DNA of 7,260 nt, taken from NCBI GenBank assembly GCA_027296025.1, contig JAPUJU010000138.1, positions 1 to 7,260 on the forward strand. The letters run 5' to 3'. This stretch comes from a bacterium (GTDB lineage Bacteria > Krumholzibacteriota > Krumholzibacteriia > WVZY01). Within the stretch, counting starts at the first letter, position 1; each line of letters starts with the position of its first letter. Below the pieces are notes generated by a model, which had not been told where the DNA came from, ran no database searches, and worked only from the letters and a program-made list of their open reading frames with translations. Shown piece after piece: positions 1 through 5,647 of this stretch. The translations under genes and the position numbers were made by a program.

Positions 1-173
1 TCGGCGAGACGGTACGCGGCGACGTGATGCACACATATGCGGACATATCACTCGCGAAGCGCGAGCTTGGCTATGCTCCTCACGTCGGCCTCGAAGAGGG
101 CCTCGAACGGGAGGTCGAGTGGGTCAGCGGCCTTCGCCGCAAGTTTGGTGACTACGGGGAGTCCAACTCATGA
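1..173 (+). CDS. NAD-dependent sugar epimerase/dehydratase (extended SDR), C-terminal fragment
   Basis: Only the last 56 codons are present, read in the frame beginning at base 3 and ending at the TGA at 171-173; the start lies outside the window. The visible peptide contains GDVMHTYADI, then AKRELGYAP, then LEEGLEREVEW. This is the usual tail of extended short-chain dehydrogenases acting on nucleotide sugars, where a GDV..TYAD stretch is followed by LGY.P and a final helix ending in V.W. UDP-glucuronate or UDP-galactose 4-epimerases are the closest type I recognise. The Rossmann glycine motif and the YxxxK catalytic pair would be upstream, so substrate and exact reaction cannot be read. Its role would be to make a nucleotide sugar in the cytoplasm for the downstream glycosyltransferases. 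Its stop overlaps the next start in an ATGA junction, so the two genes are probably translationally coupled. Confidence 0.8.
   Translation, partial: GETVRGDVMHTYADISLAKRELGYAPHVGLEEGLEREVEWVSGLRRKFGDYGESNS
156..161 (+). promoter_or_regulatory. Ribosome binding site for the GtrB-like glycosyltransferase
   Basis: GGGGAG lies 8 bases before the ATG at 170, inside the end of the epimerase gene. It is the strongest Shine-Dalgarno-like sequence at any junction in the window and supports the ATG at 170 as the true start, in agreement with the protein beginning directly with the first beta strand of the GT-A fold. Confidence 0.55.
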
Positions 174-1135
174 CCGTTTCGATTGTTGTTCCGCTGTACA
201 ACGAAGAGGAGAGCCTTCTCGAGTTGTTCGACAGGCTCGAGGAGGTCATGAAACCGTTGGGAGGCGACTACGAATACATCTTTGTTGACGACGGCAGTGT
301 CGATAAGTCTCTGCTCGTTCTGCGCGAACTCCACGAACGGTCGGAGCGGGTCAACGTTATCAGTTTTCGCAGGAATTATGGCAAGTCCGCCGCCCTTGCC
401 GTGGCATTTCGCGAAGCAAAAGGGGAGTACGTCGTGACGATCGATGCGGATCTTCAGGACGATCCTGGAGAGATCCCGATGCTTCTTCAGCGAATCCACG
501 AGGGCGCCGATCTGGTTTCCGGGTGGAAAAGGAATCGCCAGGATCCAATAACTAAAACACTGCCGTCCAGGCTTTTCAACGGTGTGACATCCCTGATGAG
601 CGGGCTCAAGTTGCACGATTTCAACTGCGGTCTCAAAGCATACCGGAAGGAAGTTGTAAAAACGATTAGCGTATACGGCGAACTCCATCGTTTCATTCCC
701 GTGCTGGCCGGTTGGGAAGGCTTTCGTGTGGAGGAGATCAAGGTCCAGCACTACAAGCGAAAGTACGGACACAGCAAATACGGCAGCAAACGCTTTCTCA
801 ACGGATTCTTCGATCTGGTGACCGTTATGTTCGTGACACGGAGGGCGCTGAACCCGCTGCATTTCTTCGGGCGCATTTCGGTCATCCTCTTCACGCTCGG
901 GATCATTCCCTCGATGATCTTTCTGATTCAATGGATCTCTGGAGAGCCCATGCGGGTTCGTCCCATCATGCTCGGTGGATTCGTCCTCATTATCGTTGCG
1001 CTTCAGGTGGGATCCATCGGGTTACTCGCCGAAATGATCTCGGCACGAACAGCACGCGAGCCCAACTACGCCTATCGGGAGTATCTCGTCCGGCACTCGG
1101 AAGCTTCTTCGGGGGAGAGCCCGACGAGAGTATGA
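170..1135 (+). CDS. GtrB/CsbB/ArnC-like family 2 glycosyltransferase (polyprenyl-phosphate sugar synthase) with two membrane helices
   Basis: This 321-residue protein has a complete GT-A catalytic domain (about residues 1-225) followed by two hydrophobic helices (about 233-256 and 266-290). The domain begins with VSIVVPLYNEEES (3-15). It then shows DDGSVDKS (40-47), the metal- and nucleotide-binding IDADLQDDP (91-99), NCGLKAYR (152-159), HRFIP (173-177) and YKRKYGHSKYG (195-205). This order, including the HRFIP box and the basic HSKYG segment before paired C-terminal helices, is the layout of GtrB, CsbB and ArnC. Those enzymes transfer one sugar from a nucleotide sugar to undecaprenyl phosphate on the inner face of the membrane. 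The length matches the family. Which sugar is used (glucose, GlcNAc, aminoarabinose or other) cannot be read from sequence. The gene overlaps its neighbours by four bases on both sides (ATGA). The YfhO-like gene downstream suggests a donor-transferase pair like CsbB-YfhO. Confidence 0.9.
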   Translation: MTVSIVVPLYNEEESLLELFDRLEEVMKPLGGDYEYIFVDDGSVDKSLLVLRELHERSERVNVISFRRNYGKSAALAVAFREAKGEYVVTIDADLQDDPGEIPMLLQRIHEGADLVSGWKRNRQDPITKTLPSRLFNGVTSLMSGLKLHDFNCGLKAYRKEVVKTISVYGELHRFIPVLAGWEGFRVEEIKVQHYKRKYGHSKYGSKRFLNGFFDLVTVMFVTRRALNPLHFFGRISVILFTLGIIPSMIFLIQWISGEPMRVRPIMLGGFVLIIVALQVGSIGLLAEMISARTAREPNYAYREYLVRHSEASSGESPTRV

Positions 1136-2259
1136 CCCGGAAAGTCTGCCTCGTTGGCCCCGCGTATCCTTACCGCGGCGGAATCGCCCATTTCACATCA
1201 CAGTTGGCTCGGGAGTTCCGGAAAGACCACGACCTGTTCGTCGTCAACTTCCAACGCCAGTACCCATCACTTCTTTTCCCCGGAAAAACGCAATACGACA
1301 AGAGCGGTGTACCCCTGGACCTCGAATCGGAACGATTGATCGATTCAATCAACCCTCTGTCGTTTCCGAAAGCTGCGCGGGCGATCAACGAATACCGGCC
1401 GGACCTCGTTGTTTTCCAGTGGTGGCACCCCTTTTTTGCGTTCGCGTATCGGACGATCTCGGGTCGCATCAGGAAACGGTCGGATGCGAAAGTCGTGTTT
1501 CTTTGTCACAATGTTCTTCCGCATGAGTCGTCCGTCGTTGATCGTGTGTTGATTCGTCATGCGTTCGGAGCCGTGGACCGGTTTCTGGTACAGTCACGCG
1601 AAGACGAGGAGAACCTGAAGCGCATCAAACCGGGGACAGTGTCCCGGGTTCATCCCCACCCGATTTACGATTGCTTCAACACCGGCCAGTCCTCGAAGGA
1701 AACGGCGAGAAGCGAACTGGGTGTGAAGGGAAAAGTGCTTCTATTTTTCGGTTACATTCGGGCGTACAAGGGGCTTGGCGTTCTGCTGACGGCTTTTGCC
1801 GAAACGCTCCGCGATGGTCCGGCGACACTGCTCGTCGTCGGTGAGTTTTATGAAAAGCGCGACGGCTACGACGCGATGATCGAGGAGCTCGGTATTGCGG
1901 AGCACGTCCGCATTGTCGATGAGTACGTTCCCAACGAAGCCGTCGAAAAATACTTCAAGGCCTGTGATGTCGTTGTGTTGCCGTACCTGTCGGCGACTCA
2001 GAGCGGCATCGTGCAGGTTGCGTATGGATTCGACAAGCCCGTCATCGTTACGGAGGTCGGGGGGTTGCCGGATGTTGTGGATCATGGCGAGACGGGTTTC
2101 GTGGTGCCTCCACGGGATTCCGGGGCGCTGGCCGCCGCGATTCGAGAGTTCTTCAATGACGGCTCCCCGGACCGGTTCGAGGGCCGGATCGTGGCCGCGA
2201 AATCCCGATTCTCGTGGGCTCGCTGCAAGGAGCTCCTCATCGAGCTCGGAGGGGCGTAG
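1132..2259 (+). CDS. Family 4 glycosyltransferase (GT-B fold)
   Basis: The protein has 375 residues if it starts at the ATG at 1132. The frame is open further upstream, to 712, but that part lies inside the preceding gene and does not look like protein. The ATG at 1132 overlaps the upstream stop (ATGA) and opens directly with the first strand of a GT-B fold, KVCLVGPAYPYRGGIAHFT (4-22). Only a weak GGAGAG at 1114-1119 precedes it. The C-terminal Rossmann half carries LLFFGYIRAYKG (203-214), LLVVGEFYE (233-241) and a donor-site region with QSGIVQVAYGFDKPVIVT (290-307), VGGLPDVV (309-316) and GETGFVVPP (319-327), all typical of GT4. The usual E-x7-E donor motif is not intact here: a Q-S-G-I-V form stands in its place, a pattern I recall from some GT4 subgroups. 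There are no clear membrane helices, so it is probably cytoplasmic or peripherally bound. It is expected to extend a lipid-linked glycan with a nucleotide-sugar donor; donor and acceptor are unknown. Confidence 0.88.
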   Translation: MTRKVCLVGPAYPYRGGIAHFTSQLAREFRKDHDLFVVNFQRQYPSLLFPGKTQYDKSGVPLDLESERLIDSINPLSFPKAARAINEYRPDLVVFQWWHPFFAFAYRTISGRIRKRSDAKVVFLCHNVLPHESSVVDRVLIRHAFGAVDRFLVQSREDEENLKRIKPGTVSRVHPHPIYDCFNTGQSSKETARSELGVKGKVLLFFGYIRAYKGLGVLLTAFAETLRDGPATLLVVGEFYEKRDGYDAMIEELGIAEHVRIVDEYVPNEAVEKYFKACDVVVLPYLSATQSGIVQVAYGFDKPVIVTEVGGLPDVVDHGETGFVVPPRDSGALAAAIREFFNDGSPDRFEGRIVAAKSRFSWARCKELLIELGGA

Positions 2260-2269
2260 TCAAAGGCGG

Positions 2270-2298
2270 TTTACCGCTAACGGCTTGTGTGGTAATAT
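2270..2298 (+). promoter_or_regulatory. Possible internal promoter ahead of the YfhO-like gene
   Basis: The 57-base gap at 2260-2316 is the only intergenic space of any size. It holds TTTACC at 2270-2275 and TAATAT at 2293-2298, separated by 17 bases. Each matches four of six bases of the sigma-70 consensus, and the spacer has the ideal length. A short inverted repeat, GCGGT-TT-ACCGC (2266-2277), overlaps the putative -35 box and could be an operator half or chance. It is not a terminator, since no T-run follows. This is a weak prediction, made from spacing and two boxes only. Confidence 0.25.
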
Positions 2299-2316
2299 GT
2301 TGTCCGGGATCGATAC

Positions 2317-4932
2317 ATGAGTGCCAGAAAGAGAAAGAAGTCCGTCGGTGGCGCGAAGGAGTCTGCCGAGGCCCGAAAGCCCGAGTCGCCGATCGGGGCT
2401 TCGTTGCCTCGGTTTCGACCGCTGTACGAGACTGCGATCTCCATTCTCATCCTCATCGTCGGCTTGTGCGTCCTTTACCCGGAGATCATATTTCGCAACC
2501 AGGTCTTTCTCGCCAGCGACTTCGAAGCGGCAGCGAGCTTTGCGACGCCCATCAAGAACGCGATCGACAACGATGAGGCGTACCCATTGTGGAACCCTTA
2601 CCTGTACGGCGGAATGCCGAGCTACGGCAGCCTCGCATACAATCCTTACGTCTATCCGGTCAGCATCCTCACGACGTTCCTTGTGAAAGCCCTCAAGTTT
2701 CCCGGGATGACATGGCTGCTGTTTCACACCTTCATGCTGGGTTTCGGTGTGTGGCTGATTCTCCGTGGGCGCGGCGTGTACTTTCTTGTCGCAGCGGGAT
2801 GCGGCCTCCTCATGATGTGGATGCCGAATCACGTGGCCGTCGGAGCATACGGTCACGGGAGCCAATCGAACGCTGTAGCGTACATTCCGTTCGCGTTGTT
2901 CTTTTGGGACCGCCTGTGGCGAGGGAAGGGTATCGTACTCAACGCGAGCATACTGATCATGCTACTTGGTTTTCAGCTATTGCGGGCACATCTGCAGATC
3001 TGCTACTACACGTTCGCACTGATCGGCCTTCATCTACTATTTTTCGGCGTTCTCCGAATCAAAGACGGGTTTCAAGGTGTCGTGGCGGGCGAGGGAAGCC
3101 TCTCGGTGTTCGGTCGGCAGAGACCGGGGGCGCTGACTGCAAGGTCCTCGCTCATCGAAATCGGTGGCGCCATTGGCATCCTCGCCGTAATCGTGGTCGG
3201 GGCGCTTCTCGTCAGTGCGGTGTTATTCATGCCGGTGCATGACTACGCCGACTATTCCACGAGGGGCGCGTCCGAGACGGGTGGGCTGGACTACGACTAT
3301 GCGACCTCCTGGAGCCTTCACCCCGCGGAGATGCTGACGTTTGTCGTGCCGTGGTCGTACGGATTCGGCATGGCATCGTACACGGGATATATGCCGTTTA
3401 CTGACTATCCGAATTATCTCGGAGTCATCGTGCTGGCTTTTGCCGTGCTGGCCGCGGTCAAGGTTCGTACACGCTTTTCGCGCTTTCTGCTCTTTATTGT
3501 CGTTGTCACGACGCTTGTTGCGTTCGGCAGGCATTTTTCGATTCTTTACGATCCACTGTTTAAACTCGTGCCGTATTTCAATAAGTTCCGTGTTCCAGTG
3601 ATGGTCCTGATCGTGCAGCAGTTTGCCGTTGTTCTGCTCTTCGGTCTCGGTCTCTCACACGCGTTGAAGTGGAAAGCGTCTGAAGGTCGCAGGTGGGCGA
3701 CATGGGGGACGGTGATCGCCGGTGTTCTGGTCTTCCTCGCAGTGGCCCTGTATCCGTACTTCTCGGGCGCGTTCGCGCAGGATATAGCGGGTCGAATCCG
3801 AGGGGTTTCGTCGGTCGGCGCACAGATGGAACTCGCGCGGTTCGTCGGTAGCATGCTTGCGGGTGACGTAATCCGCGCTGGGCTCATGCTACTTGCGACG
3901 TTCGCATTGACGCTTCTGTGTCTGCGAAACATGATTCCCGCAATCGTGCTCGTTCCCGTGATCCTTTTTCTCGCGGCAGCGGATCTTTTCTCTGTAAGCA
4001 ATTCCATTCACCACCCGGAAAAACGTTTCAGTAGCCTGCCTTCGGCGCAGGCGAGTGATCTCAGAATCATAAAGAATCGTGAGGTCCGAGACAGGTTCCT
4101 CAAGCCCGATGCGCTCGTCAATTTCCTGAAAGAACAGGAAGGGCCCTACCGGGTCATGCCCGTGTTTCACCCGTCGGCGCCGTTGCGGGGTCCATTCACG
4201 ACGAACCGTTACATGAATTTTGGAATTTCATCGATCGGCGGTTACCATGCCGCAAAGTTATCCGTGTACGATCAGTTCCTTCGGGCGCTGGCAGCTTCGC
4301 TGCAGAAGGGGAGCTACTCGCTGCCGGGCATGATGAACGCGAAGTACATCATTTCTCAGAACCCGTATCCGGAAGGCATGACTTTCCTGCGGCTCGTTTG
4401 GCAGGGGACGGACTTCCAGGGCGTACGTCAGTTTGTATACGAAAACGATCAGGCGCTGCCGCGCGCCTTCTTCGTCGACGAGTATCGCGTCCTGACCGAG
4501 GAGGAAGTGCTGGGAGCACTCGCGTCCGCGAGAGTTCGACTCGACGAAACCGTTCTGCTCGAGAAGGAACCGGCGGTCACTCCTGTGAGCACCTCGGGCG
4601 GCCGGGTCGAAGTGACGCACATGGGCTTCAACGAAATGCGTCTCAAGGCATCGCTCGACGCCGCAGCGATCCTCGTTGTGAGCGAAATTTTCTACCCGCG
4701 ATGGCGGGTCCTTGTCGACGGCGTCCCCGGCGAAGTTCTCAAAGCGAACTATGTCCTCCGGGCCGTGGCGTTGGACGCGGGAGACCACGAGATTGTCTTC
4801 GAATACGACACTTCCTTGTTGAGTAAATCATTGATAATATCGGTCATAACGTTTTCGGCCGCATTGATTCTGCTGCTCGGCGCGACCGTGTACCACTTGC
4901 GACGGAGAGCGAATTGGAAGCACTCGTCATAA
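2317..4932 (+). CDS. YfhO-family polytopic membrane protein, probable GT-C-type glycosyltransferase
   Basis: This 871-residue protein has a short basic cytoplasmic tail (KRKK at 5-8) and a first membrane helix at about 38-58. A large outer loop follows, containing SDFEAAA (67-73) and YPLWNPYLYGGMPSYG (89-104), which is the hallmark of the YfhO family. About ten more hydrophobic segments run from 130 to 560. A soluble outer domain (about 565-835) includes IGGYHAAKL (640-648), MMNAKYIIS (672-680), ALPRAFFVDEY (713-723) and SEIFYPRWRVLVDG (789-802). One last helix (about 836-858) and a basic tail end the protein. YfhO of Bacillus subtilis is needed to put GlcNAc on lipoteichoic acid using the lipid-linked sugar made by CsbB; family members resemble GT-C transferases that use polyprenyl-phosphate sugars outside the membrane. 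D68/E70 in the first outer loop are candidates for the GT-C acidic motif (inference). The ATG at 2317 has a weak GGGA seven bases upstream. The acceptor here is unknown, and function by homology alone is tentative. Confidence 0.85.
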   Translation: MSARKRKKSVGGAKESAEARKPESPIGASLPRFRPLYETAISILILIVGLCVLYPEIIFRNQVFLASDFEAAASFATPIKNAIDNDEAYPLWNPYLYGGMPSYGSLAYNPYVYPVSILTTFLVKALKFPGMTWLLFHTFMLGFGVWLILRGRGVYFLVAAGCGLLMMWMPNHVAVGAYGHGSQSNAVAYIPFALFFWDRLWRGKGIVLNASILIMLLGFQLLRAHLQICYYTFALIGLHLLFFGVLRIKDGFQGVVAGEGSLSVFGRQRPGALTARSSLIEIGGAIGILAVIVVGALLVSAVLFMPVHDYADYSTRGASETGGLDYDYATSWSLHPAEMLTFVVPWSYGFGMASYTGYMPFTDYPNYLGVIVLAFAVLAAVKVRTRFSRFLLFIVVVTTLVAFGRHFSILYDPLFKLVPYFNKFRVPVMVLIVQQFAVVLLFGLGLSHALKWKASEGRRWATWGTVIAGVLVFLAVALYPYFSGAFAQDIAGRIRGVSSVGAQMELARFVGSMLAGDVIRAGLMLLATFALTLLCLRNMIPAIVLVPVILFLAAADLFSVSNSIHHPEKRFSSLPSAQASDLRIIKNREVRDRFLKPDALVNFLKEQEGPYRVMPVFHPSAPLRGPFTTNRYMNFGISSIGGYHAAKLSVYDQFLRALAASLQKGSYSLPGMMNAKYIISQNPYPEGMTFLRLVWQGTDFQGVRQFVYENDQALPRAFFVDEYRVLTEEEVLGALASARVRLDETVLLEKEPAVTPVSTSGGRVEVTHMGFNEMRLKASLDAAAILVVSEIFYPRWRVLVDGVPGEVLKANYVLRAVALDAGDHEIVFEYDTSLLSKSLIISVITFSAALILLLGATVYHLRRRANWKHSS
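4904..4909 (+). promoter_or_regulatory. Ribosome binding site deciding the TTG start of the DPM1-like gene
   Basis: GGAGAG lies inside the end of the YfhO-like gene, with its GGAG core six bases before the TTG at 4914. No ATG or GTG occurs in the right frame near by, and the first catalytic-domain strand (LVIIPTYNE) begins three codons later, so this site and the TTG together give the only reasonable start. Confidence 0.5.
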
Positions 4933-5639
4933 TCCCGACGTACAATGAGCGCGACAATATCGAGGGTATCATTGACAAGGTCCAGGATGTTGGCTTGAGT
5001 CTGGACGTTCTCGTCGTGGACGACAATTCACCAGACGGCACCGGTGAATACGTTGAGGAACGAAGTAAGAAGGACGCACGCGTCCACGTGCTGCGGCGTC
5101 CTGGAAAGATGGGACTCGGCTCCGCGTACATCGCGGGATTCAAGTGGGCACTGGAGAAAACCGATACGAAGTATGTCTTCGAGATGGACGCCGATTTCTC
5201 GCACGATCCCGCCGCGATTTTGGATTTCCTCGAGGCCATAAAAGAGCACGACCTCGTTGTCGGATCCCGCTACATAAACGGAATAACCGTGATGAACTGG
5301 CCGCTCTCGCGACTGATACTCAGCGTTGGGGCGAACATCTACACGCGGGTCGTCACCGGACTGCCTCTTCGAGATGCGACGGGGGGATTCAAGTGTTTCC
5401 GCCGTGAAGTCCTCGAAGCGCTGCCACTCGACGCGATCAAGAGCGACGGGTACTCGTTTCAGATCGAGGTGAACTTCATAGTATGGAAAAAGGGTTTTCG
5501 CTTTACGGAAATACCGATCATATTCACGGACAGGGTGATCGGTACGTCCAAAATGTCGCGCCGTATCATTCTTGAAGCTATGTTCCTCGTCTGGAAGCTC
5601 CGCCTGAACTCCTTTAGGAAGACTTACAAAAAAGGCTGA
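4914..5639 (+). CDS. DPM1-like polyprenol-phosphate mannose/glucose synthase (family 2 glycosyltransferase)
   Basis: This is a complete 241-residue single-domain GT-A enzyme without membrane helices, about the length of soluble eukaryote-type dolichol-phosphate mannose synthase. Motifs in order are LVIIPTYNERDNI (4-16), LVVDDNSPDGTG (33-44), GLGSAYIAGF (67-76), MDADFSHDP (91-99), VVGSRYINGI (115-124), RDATGGFKCFR (153-163), SDGYSFQIE (177-185) and EIPIIFTDRVIGTSKMS (199-215). Together these are diagnostic of the DPM1 group, which moves mannose (or sometimes glucose) from GDP- or UDP-sugar to a polyprenyl phosphate on the cytoplasmic face; D92 and D94 are the expected metal ligands. It starts with TTG and overlaps the YfhO-like gene by 19 bases, which implies coupled translation. 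Its product is a plausible donor for the adjacent YfhO-like transferase. It is distinct in architecture from the GtrB-like enzyme at 170, so the locus may charge the carrier with two different sugars. The choice between mannose and glucose cannot be made here. Confidence 0.9.
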   Translation: MEALVIIPTYNERDNIEGIIDKVQDVGLSLDVLVVDDNSPDGTGEYVEERSKKDARVHVLRRPGKMGLGSAYIAGFKWALEKTDTKYVFEMDADFSHDPAAILDFLEAIKEHDLVVGSRYINGITVMNWPLSRLILSVGANIYTRVVTGLPLRDATGGFKCFRREVLEALPLDAIKSDGYSFQIEVNFIVWKKGFRFTEIPIIFTDRVIGTSKMSRRIILEAMFLVWKLRLNSFRKTYKKG

Positions 5640-5647
5640 TACGCTCC

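Noticed and set aside
152..931. Long open frame on the minus strand (259 codons) opposite the GtrB-like gene
   Set aside because: It lies wholly opposite a gene with intact family motifs, its translation has no recognisable domain, and such antisense frames are common in moderately GC-rich coding DNA.
712..1131. Upstream extension of the GT4 frame by 140 codons
   Set aside because: This stretch is entirely inside the GtrB-like gene in another frame and its translation does not resemble protein; the ATG at 1132, overlapping the stop, fits the start of the GT-B fold.
1334..1350. Inverted repeat GATTGA-5 bases-TCAATC
   Set aside because: It is short, lies inside the GT4 coding region, and has no partner signal such as a T-run, so it is probably chance.
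2266..2283. Terminator after the GT4 gene
   Set aside because: The overlapping short stems here (GCGGT/ACCGC and CCG/CGG) are weak and are not followed by a run of T, so they do not form an intrinsic terminator.
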